Below, in pieces: positions 1 through 8,811 of a DNA stretch of 64,000 nt. Every line of letters begins with the position of its first letter. Position 1 is the first letter of the stretch. Where the stretch lies: contig JAFKKG010000032.1 of the NCBI GenBank assembly GCA_017305715.1, positions 59,082 through 123,081 on the forward strand, read 5' to 3'. Source of the DNA: Hyphomicrobiales bacterium (GTDB taxonomy: Bacteria; Pseudomonadota; Alphaproteobacteria; Rhizobiales; Xanthobacteraceae). A program made the translations under genes and the position numbers. The notes below the pieces were generated by a model. It made no database searches and was not told the DNA's origin. It saw only the letters and a program-made list of their open reading frames with translations.

Positions 1-1143
1 GCCCTTCGGCGGCCGGCCGGCATGCATGTGCCAGACCGGATTGGCGAGCTGCTGCTTGGCGTCCTGGCGCGGGAATCCGTCGAGGAATTGCTGATAGTCG
101 TCGACGTTGCGCGGGATCACGTCGAAATGCAGCCGCTTGGCCGCCTTCGGCTCGCGGTACATGAACAGCGACAGCGATTCCGGCGAGGCATAGCGCAGCC
201 ATTCGTCGATCGTGAGCCCGTTGCCCTTCGACTTCGAAATCTTCTGGCCGTTCTCGTCGAGGAACAGTTCGTAGTTGAATCCTTCCGGCGGCGTGCCGCC
301 GAGCGCCCTGGCGATCGGGCCCGAAAGCTTCACCGAGTCGATCAGGTCCTTGCCCGCCATCTCGTAGTCGACGCCGAGCGCGACCCAGCGCATCGCCCAG
401 TCGGCCTTCCACTGGCACTTCACATGGCCGCCTGTCACCGGGGTTTCGACCTCCGCGCCGGTGTCCGGATCAATATAGGTGATGGTGCCGGCAGCGACGT
501 CGCGCCGGATCATCGGCACCTGCAGCACGACACCGGTGGTCGGGCTGATGGGAAGGAACGGCGAATAGGTCGCGCGCCGGTCCGGCCCCAGTGTCGGCAG
601 GATGATCGCCATCACCTTGTCGTAGACGGCGAGCATCTTGAGCAGCGTCGCGTCGAAGCGGCCTGACGTGTAGTAATCGGTCGCGCTGGCGAATTCATAG
701 TCGAAGCCGAAATGATCGAGGAACGCGCGAAGGCGCGCGTTGTTGGCCGCACCGAACGACGGATATTCGTTCGAGAACGGATCCGGCACGCGCGTCAGCG
801 GCTTGCCGAGATGGGCCGCCATCATGTCGCGGTTGGGCACGTTATCAGGCACCTTGCGCAGCCCATCCATGTCGTCGGAGAACGCCAGCAGCCTGGTCTT
901 GATCTTGTCCTCGGTCAGCACGCGAAACGCATGGCGCACCATGGTGGTGCGCGCGACCTCGCCGAACGTGCCGATATGCGGCAGCCCCGACGGACCGTAG
1001 CCGGTCTCGAACAGCACCTCGTCCTTTGGCGCCTTTTTCAGCCGCGCGACAATCGCCTTCGCCTGCTCGAACGGCCAGGCGTTGGATTGTTCGGCGAGCG
1101 CACGTAGATCGCTCGGGTTCGCAGCAAGGTCGGTGGTGGACAT
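1..1143 (-). CDS. lysK: Lysyl-tRNA synthetase, class I (partial, C-terminus off the window)
   Basis: Charges tRNA-Lys with lysine in the cytoplasm. About 380 N-terminal residues are visible. They carry the class I signatures [12 protein letters not shown] (HIGH-type motif, residues 56-59) and KISKSKGNG (KMSKS-type, residues 301-305). This is the archaeal-type class I enzyme that many alphaproteobacteria use in place of the class II LysRS. The reading frame is open to the left edge, so the anticodon-binding C-terminal part is missing only because the window ends. The start ATG at 1143 gives the N-terminus [13 protein letters not shown]; no better start is visible upstream. Confidence 0.95.
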   Translation of the reverse strand, partial: MSTTDLAANPSDLRALAEQSNAWPFEQAKAIVARLKKAPKDEVLFETGYGPSGLPHIGTFGEVARTTMVRHAFRVLTEDKIKTRLLAFSDDMDGLRKVPDNVPNRDMMAAHLGKPLTRVPDPFSNEYPSFGAANNARLRAFLDHFGFDYEFASATDYYTSGRFDATLLKMLAVYDKVMAIILPTLGPDRRATYSPFLPISPTTGVVLQVPMIRRDVAAGTITYIDPDTGAEVETPVTGGHVKCQWKADWAMRWVALGVDYEMAGKDLIDSVKLSGPIARALGGTPPEGFNYELFLDENGQKISKSKGNGLTIDEWLRYASPESLSLFMYREPKAAKRLHFDVIPRNVDDYQQFLDGFPRQDAKQQLANPVWHMHAGRPPKG

Positions 1144-1192
1144 TTAAACGAGCTTTCTCCGAAGGGCCGGGAAATGGGCCCAGTAGTATAGA

Positions 1193-1284
1193 TCGTAGGG
1201 TGGGCAAAGCGAAGCGTGCCCACCACGACGTTCAGCGAGTAAGGTGGTGGGCACGGCGCAGCTGCGCCTTTGCCCACCCTACGA
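1193..1284. repeat. Intergenic palindromic repeat (CGTAGGGTGGGCAAAG type)
   Basis: An imperfect inverted repeat between two minus-strand genes. The left arm reads CGTAGGGTGGGCAAAG and CGTGCCCACCAC; the right arm reads GGTGGTGGGCAC and TTTGCCCACCCTACG. The arms enclose a short loop near 1228-1240. A shorter relative sits at 8041-8070. I recognise this as a dispersed Bradyrhizobium-type repetitive palindrome, but copy number cannot be shown from one window. Confidence 0.75.
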
Positions 1285-1287
1285 ATC

Positions 1288-2253
1288 CTAAAACGGGCTG
1301 ATCGAGAAATAGCGCAGCCACAGGTCGGTGTAGCGGCCTTTTTCCCAAAGCCGGAACAGCGCCCAGTTCAACGACTGCCGCAGCAGATCATTGCCCTTGC
1401 GGACCGCGATGCCGATGCCCTCGCCGAAATAACGGCTTTCGACGAACGGCCCGCCCGAGAAGGCGCAGCATTCGGCTGAATCCGTACCGTTGATCCAGAA
1501 CGCCAGCGCGATCGCATCGCCAAAGATGAAGTCGACCTCGCCCCGCCTGAGCGCCAGCCGCAGCGCTTCGTCGTTGGGGTACGATTTGATCTCAGCGTCG
1601 GTAAACATCGCCTTCAGATAGGCTTCATGCGAGGTGCCGGCGATGGCGCCGATTTTCTTGCCTTCGAGATATTCAGGACGAATCTCCGGCATCACGGCGT
1701 CGCGCCGCGACACGAAGCGCGCCGGCGCGCGGTAATAGGGATCGGTGAAATCGATCCTGGCGCGCAGTTCCGGCGTCACCGCCATCGATGCGATGATGGC
1801 GTCGCCGCGGTTGCTGGTGATGGCGTCGATCAGCGTCTCGAACCGGCGCATCTGGACGGTGCAGGTGACCTTGATCTCCTCGCACAGCGCGCGCGCCAGA
1901 TCGACATTGAAGCCGGCCGGATTGCCGTCGGCACCGGTGAAATTGAACGGCGGATAATCCGTCTCGGTCAGGAACCGGATCACGGTCAGGCGCGACAGAT
2001 CCGGCCGGTCCGGACGCCGCCGCGGGTCCCAGAAGCCGGGCACCGCCTGCGGCGCGGCCTCGACCGCGGGCCGCGGTGCGGTTTGCGCGACGGCCGTCCC
2101 GCCGGACAAGGCCAGCGCAGCCGCGATCGACAACCCCGCCAGCAAGCTGCGGACGGTCTTGTGCAATCTGTTGGGCGACCTGGCGTCGGATCGGGCGGAC
2201 TGATGGGGCATTGCCGGCGATTTGTTACGGAATTGGAGGGCCTTATAGACCAT
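1288..2253 (-). CDS. Amino-acid-type ABC transporter substrate-binding protein
   Basis: Periplasmic solute-binding protein of the bacterial family 3 type (polar amino acid or related solutes). After a cationic N-region, a hydrophobic signal segment (LLAGLSIAAALALSGGTAVAQ, split here across about residues 37-57) is followed by the lobe-1 start FLTETDYPPFNFTG and the family signature GFNVDLARALCEE. A hinge and second lobe follow (GKKIGAIAGTSHEAYL). No permease or ATPase gene lies beside it, so it is an orphan binding protein. A second in-frame ATG at 2211 would give a shorter, equally plausible signal peptide. Confidence 0.85.
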   Translation of the reverse strand: MVYKALQFRNKSPAMPHQSARSDARSPNRLHKTVRSLLAGLSIAAALALSGGTAVAQTAPRPAVEAAPQAVPGFWDPRRRPDRPDLSRLTVIRFLTETDYPPFNFTGADGNPAGFNVDLARALCEEIKVTCTVQMRRFETLIDAITSNRGDAIIASMAVTPELRARIDFTDPYYRAPARFVSRRDAVMPEIRPEYLEGKKIGAIAGTSHEAYLKAMFTDAEIKSYPNDEALRLALRRGEVDFIFGDAIALAFWINGTDSAECCAFSGGPFVESRYFGEGIGIAVRKGNDLLRQSLNWALFRLWEKGRYTDLWLRYFSISPF

Positions 2254-2304
2254 CCGGCCCCCGATGCGAGACCGTTTTGAGGCGTTTGGGCCTGTGACGA
2301 CGCC

Positions 2305-2895
2305 TCAGAGATACTTCTTCAGGTCAGCCGCGGCTTCCTGGGGTGTCCGTTTCAGGTTGAACGGCGACACGAACCGGCCGTCGCGATCCATCAGATAGAT
2401 CAGCGCGGTGTGGTCCATGGTGTAGTCGCCGTCCTTGAGCGGGACTTTCTTGGAATAGACCCGGTAGGCCGACAGCACTTTCGCGACCGCTTCCGGATTG
2501 CCGGTCAGCCCTTTCAGATGCGGATCGAAGCTGGAGAGATAATCCTTCATCGCCGCCGCCGTATCGCGCTCCGGATCGACCGAGACGAAGAAGGCGTTGA
2601 CGCGGTCGGCGTCCTTGCCCATCGCCTTCAGCACTTCGGAAATCTCGAACAGCGAGGTCGGGCACACGTCCGGGCAATGGGTAAAGCCGAAGAAGATCAG
2701 CGTCGGCTTGCCCTTGAGGTTCTGGTCGGTGACGGTCTGGCCGGCCTGGTCGGTCAGTTGAAACGGCCCGCCGATCGCGGCCGGCGCTGTGACGCCGCGC
2801 ATGCCGCCGACGGCCCAGAACATGACCAGGAGGCCAACCAACAGGCTGGCGGCAAAGGAGGCGACGATCACCAGCGGGCGGATGCTCCGGTCCAT
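2305..2895 (-). CDS. SCO1/SenC family copper protein
   Basis: Membrane-anchored thioredoxin-fold protein (196 aa) of the Sco family, which delivers copper to or reduces the CuA site of cytochrome c oxidase. One N-terminal membrane segment lies at about residues 8-30. The copper-binding CPDVC pair is at Cys74 and Cys78, inside FFGFTHCPDVCPTSLFE, and the distal His ligand is in DYTMDHTALIYLMD. All three copper ligands are present, so it should be functional. A 64-aa membrane protein gene ends 22 bases upstream on the same strand, and the two are probably co-transcribed. Confidence 0.95.
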   Translation of the reverse strand: MDRSIRPLVIVASFAASLLVGLLVMFWAVGGMRGVTAPAAIGGPFQLTDQAGQTVTDQNLKGKPTLIFFGFTHCPDVCPTSLFEISEVLKAMGKDADRVNAFFVSVDPERDTAAAMKDYLSSFDPHLKGLTGNPEAVAKVLSAYRVYSKKVPLKDGDYTMDHTALIYLMDRDGRFVSPFNLKRTPQEAAADLKKYL

Positions 2896-2917
2896 GCGAG
2901 AATTCCTTATGTCCGGA

Positions 2918-3112
2918 TCAGAAGCAGGCCGAGATGCCGGCGGCGATCATTTCAAAGAACACCGCGGTCCCGTAGTGGAACCACAGCGCCGCGGCGCCGC
3001 ACACGGACAGCGCGCCAAGGCCGGCGGCACCCCAGACGATCGCGGACGCCACCCTGCCCTGCGGCCGGGCTGCCGCTGAAATCCCGTGCTGGGCGGAAAT
3101 CGGCTGAACCAT
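2918..3112 (-). CDS. Small membrane protein upstream of sco
   Basis: A 64-residue protein with one or two hydrophobic segments (IVWGAAGLGALSVCGAAALW and TAVFFEMIAAGISACF). It ends 22 bases before the Sco gene on the same strand, which suggests a two-gene transcript. I do not recognise a family. Placement next to Sco hints at a cytochrome oxidase or copper-related accessory role, but this is inference from position only. A different-frame alternative at 2952-3173 has lower hydrophobic organisation. Confidence 0.55.
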   Translation of the reverse strand: MVQPISAQHGISAAARPQGRVASAIVWGAAGLGALSVCGAAALWFHYGTAVFFEMIAAGISACF

Positions 3113-3217
3113 AGGGGTTCAGATAGAGCCAGTTCCAGGGCCAGGCAAGCGCCATGGCCGCGCGGCCGATCACGTGATGATGAGGGAAACCGCAGTCTAG
3201 CGAGACGCCGGGCGATC

Positions 3218-3688
3218 TCAGCGAGACGCCGGCTTGATCGCGGAGGCCTGGGCGTCGAGGTAGCAGGGCTTGTACAGCGCCTGCAATTGCTTGCCGCGCA
3301 GGAAGATCATGCGCGGGGTCAGGCCGCCACGCTGGGCGATCCAGCGCTTCACCGGCGTCGGATACATCGAGTACAGCATCTGGGTGGCTTCGGCATTGGT
3401 CACCGCGCGGCCATTGGCGCCGAAATCCCAGGCGGCATGGAAGCCGAGATTGGCGTGCGAGGTCACGCAGATCTTGTCGTGGGGGACGGCGCCGAGAATG
3501 ATGGTGCAGGCCGAAGCGCAGAGGCCGTCGATGATGACCGTCTCGCCCGAGGTACGCAGCCCCTGGTATTTGTCGACATAGGTGCCGATCCGGCCGCCGC
3601 GGTCATCGGCAATCCGGACCACCGCCTGGCTCGATACAACCCCTGCCAACAGCAGCACCGCCGCGAGCAACCCCGTCACCAGCTTCAT
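3218..3688 (-). CDS. Exported protein with ClpP-like periplasmic motif
   Basis: A 156-residue protein with a clear signal peptide (MKLVTGLLAAVLLLAGVVSSQA, residues 1-22, shown here only as the cleavable N-terminus). Its core contains VIIDGLCASACTIILGA, which resembles the CASAC segment of predicted periplasmic ClpP/crotonase-fold proteins (COG3904-like), where the Ser may be nucleophilic. The following segment, ICVTSHANLGFHAAWD, is also typical of that group. No partner gene is adjacent. Function is unknown; peptidase activity is a family-based guess. Confidence 0.75.
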   Translation of the reverse strand: MKLVTGLLAAVLLLAGVVSSQAVVRIADDRGGRIGTYVDKYQGLRTSGETVIIDGLCASACTIILGAVPHDKICVTSHANLGFHAAWDFGANGRAVTNAEATQMLYSMYPTPVKRWIAQRGGLTPRMIFLRGKQLQALYKPCYLDAQASAIKPASR

Positions 3689-3975
3689 ATCCCAGCCCCA
3701 GTCCTTAACCGCCGAACCCGAATCTGATCGTCTTGGTGATGCAAGACGTCACGAGGGTCGTTCGAGACCGTGATTTTGTCTAGGCGGCCAAGGCCGTTCA
3801 AAACAAATTCAAATTAAGTGTTGCAACGGCGCTGCACCCTGGATGCGAAAAGGTCCCAAACTGGAACAGCTTAACATGGCCACGGTGGCCGCCCTGCCAC
3901 AGGCAAGCGGCATTTGCCGTTGACCGCGTCGGACCGTGCAGTCTTGAATTAAAAAAGGGTTAGGGGGAGGACGCG

Positions 3976-5634
3976 ATGGCTGAGGACGCAGACGTAATCG
4001 TGGTCGGCGGCGGACTGGCGGGGCTGGTCGCGGCCTGCGAGATCGCCGACGCCGGCAAGCGCGTCATCGTGGTCGACCAGGAAGGCGAGCAAAACCTCGG
4101 CGGCCAGGCCTTCTGGTCGTTTGGCGGCCTGTTCCTGGTGGATAGTCCCGAACAGCGCCGGCTCGGCATCAGGGACAGTGTTGACCTCGCGCTGCAGGAC
4201 TGGATGGGCACCGCCGGCTTCGACCGCGAGGAGGATCACTGGCCGAAGAAATGGGCCGAAGCCTATGTCGGCTTTGCGGCGGGCGAAAAGCGCGACTGGC
4301 TGCGCGCGATGGGCCACCGCATTTTTCCCGTGGTCGGCTGGGCCGAACGCGGCGGCTATGACGCGATGGGCCACGGCAATTCGGTGCCGCGCTTTCACGT
4401 CACCTGGGGCACCGGTCCCGGCATCGTCGAACCGTTCGAGCGGCGGGCGCGCGAGGCGCAGAATAGCGGCCGGCTGACCTTCAAGTTCCGCCACCGCGTC
4501 GACGCACTCATGATCAGCAACGGCACGGTCGAGGGCGTCAGCGGCGCGATCCTCGAACCTGATAGCGTCGAGCGCGGCCAGAGCAGCTCGCGAAAGGTCT
4601 CCGGCGACTTCACCCTGCGCGCGCAAGCCGTGATCGTCGCCTCCGGCGGCATTGGGGGCAATCATGACCTGGTGCGGCAGAACTGGCCGAAGCGGCTCGG
4701 CGCGCCGCCGAAGTTCATGATCTCGGGCGTGCCCGAACATGTCGACGGCCGGATGATCGGGATCACGGAGGCGGCCGGCGCGCGGCTGATCAACCGTGAC
4801 CGGATGTGGCATTACGTCGAGGGCATCCGCAACTGGTCGCCGATCTGGCCGCGCCACGGCATCCGCATCCTGCCCGGCCCGTCATCGCTGTGGTTCGACG
4901 CCACGGGCAAACGGCTGCCCGCGCCGCTGTTCCCCGGCTCCGACACGCTGGGCCAGCTCGATTACATCATGAGTACGGGCTACGATTATTCCTGGTTCAT
5001 CCTGACCCAGAGCATCATCAAGAAGGAGTTCGCGCTCTCAGGCTCGGAACAGAATCCCGATCTCACCGGCAAAAGCTGGCGCATGACCGTCAAGCGCGCC
5101 ACCAACAAGGGCGCGCCGGCGCCGGTGGAAGCCTTCAAGCAGAAGGGCGCCGACTTCATCGTGCGCGACAATCTCGCCGACCTCGTCAGCGCGATGAACG
5201 CGCTGTCCGGCGACAATCTGCTTAACCTCGACCACATCAAGGGCCAGATCGAGGCGCGCGACCGCGAGATGACGAACCCCTACGTCAAGGACGCGCAGGT
5301 GATGAACATCCATAATGCGCGGCGCTACATCGGTGACAGGCTGATCCGCACCGCAAAGCCGCACCGCATCCTCGATCCCGAGCATGGCCCGCTGATCGCG
5401 GTCAAACTCAACATCCTGACCCGCAAGACGCTGGGCGGTTTCGAGACCGATCTGGATTCGCGCGTCTTCGGCAACAACCGCGAGATCATCCGGGGACTTT
5501 ACGCGGCCGGTGAAGCCGCAGGCTTCGGCGGCGGCGGCGTCCATGGCTATCGTTCGCTGGAAGGCACGTTCCTCGGCGGCTGCCTGTTCTCGGGCCGGAA
5601 TGCGGGGCGGGCGGCGGCGAAGGCGGCGGGATGA
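3976..5634 (+). CDS. FAD-binding dehydrogenase (fumarate reductase / KstD-like flavoprotein)
   Basis: A 552-aa flavoprotein. The dinucleotide-binding motif VVGGGLAGLVAACE starts at residue 9, and the C-terminal FAD-site segment reads GLYAAGEAAGFGGGGVHGYR then LEGTFLGGCLFSGR. The length and the split FAD domain with an inserted substrate domain match FAD-binding dehydrogenases related to fumarate reductase and 3-ketosteroid dehydrogenase. The substrate is not evident. A strong ribosome site (GGGGGAGGA) lies 6 bases before the ATG. It stands alone, transcribed away from the minus-strand block on the left. Confidence 0.9.
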   Translation: MAEDADVIVVGGGLAGLVAACEIADAGKRVIVVDQEGEQNLGGQAFWSFGGLFLVDSPEQRRLGIRDSVDLALQDWMGTAGFDREEDHWPKKWAEAYVGFAAGEKRDWLRAMGHRIFPVVGWAERGGYDAMGHGNSVPRFHVTWGTGPGIVEPFERRAREAQNSGRLTFKFRHRVDALMISNGTVEGVSGAILEPDSVERGQSSSRKVSGDFTLRAQAVIVASGGIGGNHDLVRQNWPKRLGAPPKFMISGVPEHVDGRMIGITEAAGARLINRDRMWHYVEGIRNWSPIWPRHGIRILPGPSSLWFDATGKRLPAPLFPGSDTLGQLDYIMSTGYDYSWFILTQSIIKKEFALSGSEQNPDLTGKSWRMTVKRATNKGAPAPVEAFKQKGADFIVRDNLADLVSAMNALSGDNLLNLDHIKGQIEARDREMTNPYVKDAQVMNIHNARRYIGDRLIRTAKPHRILDPEHGPLIAVKLNILTRKTLGGFETDLDSRVFGNNREIIRGLYAAGEAAGFGGGGVHGYRSLEGTFLGGCLFSGRNAGRAAAKAAG

Positions 5635-5750
5635 CACGGGTGCGGATGACCGGACGATGAAGATATGACGTAGCAATTTGGCCAGCTTGCACGGTTTCGG
5701 CCGACCACGTAACGGCCATTCCGAGGGTTCGCGAGGTACCGGGGCGCTTC

Positions 5751-7016
5751 ATGCTTGCAAGAACAATATGGATCTTACCCATCGCGGCACTGGTGATGGC
5801 CGGGAGCGGCGCACCTGCTCGCGGCCAGGCCAACCTGAACGGGCCGGCGCCTTCGGCCGCAAAACTCGAACGCCTGTCGCAATTCTTCGAAAATGAGGTG
5901 ACGACCGGAAAACTGGCCGGCGCGGTCGTGCTGATCCAGCAGCATGGGCGGCCGGTCTATCTGAAGAGTTTCGGCGTGCGCGACGTCGCGACCAAACTGC
6001 CGATGACGCCGGACACGATCTTCGCGATCCATTCGATGACCAAGCCGATCACCAGCCTGGCGGCGATGATGCTGATCGACGAAGGCAAGCTTTCGCTCGC
6101 CGATCCGCTGTCGCGCTACATTCCTGCTTATGCCGACGTCAAGGTCGGCGTCGCTGCCGGAGACCGCACCCCGGTCCTCGAACTCGTACCGCCGAACCGG
6201 CCGGTGACGATCGAGGACCTGCTCCGGCATACCTCCGGCATCAGCTATGACTACATCGGCAGCGACCTGATCATGATGGCCTATCGGGACGGCGACATCT
6301 TCAGAGGTAATTTCAACAACAAGGATCTCGCCGAGCGCATTGCGCTGCTGCCGCTCGCACGACAGCCCGGCACGCTGTGGCGCTACGGCCATTCCACCGA
6401 CGTGCTCGGGCGCGTGATCGAGATCGTCTCCGGCAAGACGCTGTATCAGTTCCTCAAAGAGCGCATTCTCGATCCGCTCGGCATGACCAGCACGAAGTTC
6501 GTGCTGCAGGACGCGGCCGAAACCGCGCGCATGGCCGAGCCGTTGCCGACCGATTCCGTCCTGCTTCGCGCGGGAGAGGAACGGCGCCAGCACAGCGCCT
6601 GGGAATCCGGCGGCGGCGGCCTGCTTTCGACCATCACCGATTACGCGCGATTTGCGCAGATGCTGCTCAATGGCGGAACGTTCGACGGCAAGCAGTATCT
6701 CAGCCCGGCCGCGTTCAAGCTGATGACGACGGACCATATCGGGCCGGGGTCCGGCGTCGGGCGGGACTATTATTATTTTCCCGGCGACGGCTTCGGCTAC
6801 GGCTATGGCGTCGCCGTGCGGGTCGAGCCGGGCAACGCAAAGCCGCCGCCGCCCGGATCGATCGGCGAACTGAAATGGGACAGCGGCAGCGGAACATACT
6901 TCGGCGTCGATCCCAAACTGGACATGGTCTACCTCCTGATGGAGCAGACCCAACTGGAACGCTCGCGCATCACGCCTGCCTTCAAGGCGCTGGTGTATGA
7001 CGCGTTCGAGAAGTAG
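5751..7016 (+). CDS. Exported serine hydrolase, beta-lactamase/esterase class C family (copy 1)
   Basis: A 421-aa protein with an N-terminal signal segment (IWILPIAALVMAGSG). It carries the class C beta-lactamase/esterase SxxK motif SMTK (Ser95, Lys98) and, at the usual YxN position, YGHS (Tyr212), the variant common in serine hydrolase/esterase members. These enzymes hydrolyse esters or peptides in the periplasm; antibiotic hydrolysis is not implied. A close paralogue lies at 61889-63220: both share LIQQHG, FGVRD, SM(T/S)K, GHS or SHS and the WESGG segment. Confidence 0.92.
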   Translation: MLARTIWILPIAALVMAGSGAPARGQANLNGPAPSAAKLERLSQFFENEVTTGKLAGAVVLIQQHGRPVYLKSFGVRDVATKLPMTPDTIFAIHSMTKPITSLAAMMLIDEGKLSLADPLSRYIPAYADVKVGVAAGDRTPVLELVPPNRPVTIEDLLRHTSGISYDYIGSDLIMMAYRDGDIFRGNFNNKDLAERIALLPLARQPGTLWRYGHSTDVLGRVIEIVSGKTLYQFLKERILDPLGMTSTKFVLQDAAETARMAEPLPTDSVLLRAGEERRQHSAWESGGGGLLSTITDYARFAQMLLNGGTFDGKQYLSPAAFKLMTTDHIGPGSGVGRDYYYFPGDGFGYGYGVAVRVEPGNAKPPPPGSIGELKWDSGSGTYFGVDPKLDMVYLLMEQTQLERSRITPAFKALVYDAFEK

Positions 7017-7133
7017 ATCGTCGGAAGAACCCGCGCCGTGACAATTTGAGCGGCCTTGATTGCCAACAACGCAGTAGCCGATCGCGCCCCGGCGCGCTAA
7101 GGAGGCGCGCCACTTTAAAAACGGGAGAACAAT

Positions 7134-7484
7134 ATGTCAGTCCAGCGTTTCGAAACCGGCCCGCGCATGAGCCAGGTCGTCGTCCACGGCAACACCGTCT
7201 ATCTCGCGGGCGTCGTCGCCGGCAAGGCCGCCGGCAAGGGCGTGACCGAACAGACGCAAGACATCCTCAGCATCATCGATGGCCATCTCGCCAAGGCCGG
7301 TACGGACAAATCGAAGCTGCTGTCGGCCACGATCTACATCACCGACATGAAGACCTTCCCGGAAATGAACGCGGTGTGGGACGCCTGGGTATCCGCCGGC
7401 AACACCCCGGCGCGCGCCACCGTCGAGGCCAAGCTCGCCGCCCCGCAATACAATGTCGAGATCATGGTGGTGGCTGCAAAGTAA
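7134..7484 (+). CDS. RidA/YjgF family protein
   Basis: A 116-aa protein of the Rid family, which hydrolyses reactive enamine/imine intermediates released by PLP enzymes. The family pattern is visible: VYLAGVVAG near the start, the central TQDILSIIDGHLAKAG, IYITDM, and the C-terminal NTPARATVEAKLAAPQYNVEI containing the conserved Arg that binds the substrate carboxylate. A GGGA ribosome site precedes the ATG. It follows the serine hydrolase by 117 bases and is probably separate. Confidence 0.93.
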   Translation: MSVQRFETGPRMSQVVVHGNTVYLAGVVAGKAAGKGVTEQTQDILSIIDGHLAKAGTDKSKLLSATIYITDMKTFPEMNAVWDAWVSAGNTPARATVEAKLAAPQYNVEIMVVAAK

Positions 7485-7651
7485 TTTTGACGACGTGATT
7501 TTGGCGGCGCGGGAGTTTCTTGCTCCCGCGCCGTTTCCTTGCCCCCATTTTCTTGACCCGATTTCCTTGACCTCCGAGGTAATCGATCCCGGCGCGCAAA
7601 CCTTCGATAACAGGACAGCCGATCGCTTCGGCCGCAACGAAGGAGAGCCCC

Positions 7652-8029
7652 ATGACCGACGCCCAGACCATCGCCAGCCGTTATATCGATCTGTGGAACG
7701 AGCGAACGCCCGCCCGCCGCCGCGAGCTTCTCAACCAGAACTGGGCCAAGGATGCCCGCTATGTCGATCCCCTGATGAGCGGCGATGGCCATGACGGCGT
7801 CGACGCGTTGATCGCAGGCGTGCAGCAGCGTTTTCCGGATTTCAAATTCAAGCTGATCGGCGAACCCAATGGCTATGGCGACCAGGCCCGTTTCGCCTGC
7901 CGCTTCTCCTGGGGACTCGGCCCCGACGGCGCCGACGCCCCGATCAAGGGCACGGATTTCGCCGTGCTCAGCGGCGGCCGAATCCAGGGCATCACCGGCT
8001 TCCTGGATCAGGTGCCGGCGGGCGCGTAA
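7652..8029 (+). CDS. SnoaL/NTF2-like fold protein
   Basis: A 125-aa single-domain protein. The N-terminus (YIDLWNERTPARRRELL) and the DARYVDPLMSGDGHDGVDALIAGVQQRFPDF segment are typical of SnoaL-like members of the NTF2 superfamily. These form a cone-shaped fold and act as isomerases, hydrolases or ligand binders. The strong ribosome site AAGGAG sits 8 bases before the ATG. The substrate cannot be deduced. Confidence 0.85.
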   Translation: MTDAQTIASRYIDLWNERTPARRRELLNQNWAKDARYVDPLMSGDGHDGVDALIAGVQQRFPDFKFKLIGEPNGYGDQARFACRFSWGLGPDGADAPIKGTDFAVLSGGRIQGITGFLDQVPAGA

Positions 8030-8040
8030 GCGTCGGTTTG

Positions 8041-8070
8041 GTGGGCACAGGCGCATCTGCGCCGTGCCCA
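8041..8070. repeat. Short palindrome related to the 1193-1284 repeat
   Basis: GTGGGCAC and GTGCCCAC flank a 14-base centre (AGGCGCATCTGCGCC region), just after the NTF2-like gene. It matches the inner arms of the larger repeat at 1193-1284 and may also act as a transcript end between convergent genes. Confidence 0.6.
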
Positions 8071-8130
8071 CCGTCTATCATCGGACAGTTGTGTGAATGG
8101 TGGATGCGCCAGCGCTTTGCCTACCCGTGC

Positions 8131-8706
8131 TCAACTTCGTTGCAGCACCATCGCCAGCCGCACCGCAACGGCGGCCTGCCAGACCGGATAGAGCACCGAG
8201 ACGAGGTCGAGGTCGAGCGCGCTGTCGACCGCCATCAGCGCGCCGGCCAGCGTGCCCGTCAGCAGCATCCGCATCCACAGCGCCGCGTTGCGCGGACCTG
8301 CCGGCAGCAAAGCAATCGCCAGCGCCATGATGCCCGCGCCGACGAAGCCGCCTGCGAAACCCGCCAGGATATTCCGCATCACCTTGGCGGCACCATAGGC
8401 CTGCGCGTCGATGAAGATCGCGGCGTTCACCGCACAGACAAAAGCGATCATGGTGACGATGCCCGCGATCAGCGCCGCCCAGACCGGATTGGCGCTGCAG
8501 CGACGGACCACAAAAAACACCAGCACCGCAAACGGCACCGCCACCAGCGCCATGCGAAAATTGCCGGAACCGCCGACGATCTTGTCGATTAGTTGCGGCG
8601 TCAGTGGCGTCAACAGGCCCGACAGCACGCCGCCGGCGGCGATCATGAGCAGGTTTTTGGAGGTGTTGTCGGAAGCGACGGCCTGGGTCAAAGCGTTCAC
8701 CTGCAT
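8131..8706 (-). CDS. Multi-pass inner membrane protein, unknown function
   Basis: A 191-aa hydrophobic protein with about six membrane segments, for example LLMIAAGGVLSGLLTPL, ALVAVPFAVLVFFVV, LAGFAGGFVGAGIMALAIAL and MLLTGTLAGALMAV. I chose the ATG at 8706 (MQVNALTQAVASDN). The frame stays open to 8793, but that extension is arginine-rich and overlaps a hairpin. I see no catalytic motif and do not recognise a family. Confidence 0.75.
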   Translation of the reverse strand: MQVNALTQAVASDNTSKNLLMIAAGGVLSGLLTPLTPQLIDKIVGGSGNFRMALVAVPFAVLVFFVVRRCSANPVWAALIAGIVTMIAFVCAVNAAIFIDAQAYGAAKVMRNILAGFAGGFVGAGIMALAIALLPAGPRNAALWMRMLLTGTLAGALMAVDSALDLDLVSVLYPVWQAAVAVRLAMVLQRS

Positions 8707-8783
8707 CTTGCGGCACGGCCATCTAACACGGACCCGGTTGCGATTGTAGTCGAGCACGGCACCAGGCCGGTTCACAAATAAAA

Positions 8784-8811
8784 GCCGCGCCAACCCGAAG
8801 GTTGACGCGGC
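8784..8811. terminator. GC-rich hairpin
   Basis: GCCGCGCCAACC and GGTTGACGCGGC pair around a CGAA loop with one mismatch. There is no T-run on the plus side. It lies upstream of the membrane protein gene at 8131-8706 and may end a leftward transcript or be a repeat. Confidence 0.4.

Noticed and set aside
2952-3173. Alternative 73-codon frame upstream of sco
   Set aside because: It overlaps the better 64-aa membrane protein and lacks hydrophobic order.
5751-7016. Naming the serine hydrolases as antibiotic resistance beta-lactamases
   Set aside because: The YxN position is YGHS or YSHS and the architecture is of the broad esterase/peptidase group, so resistance is not supported.
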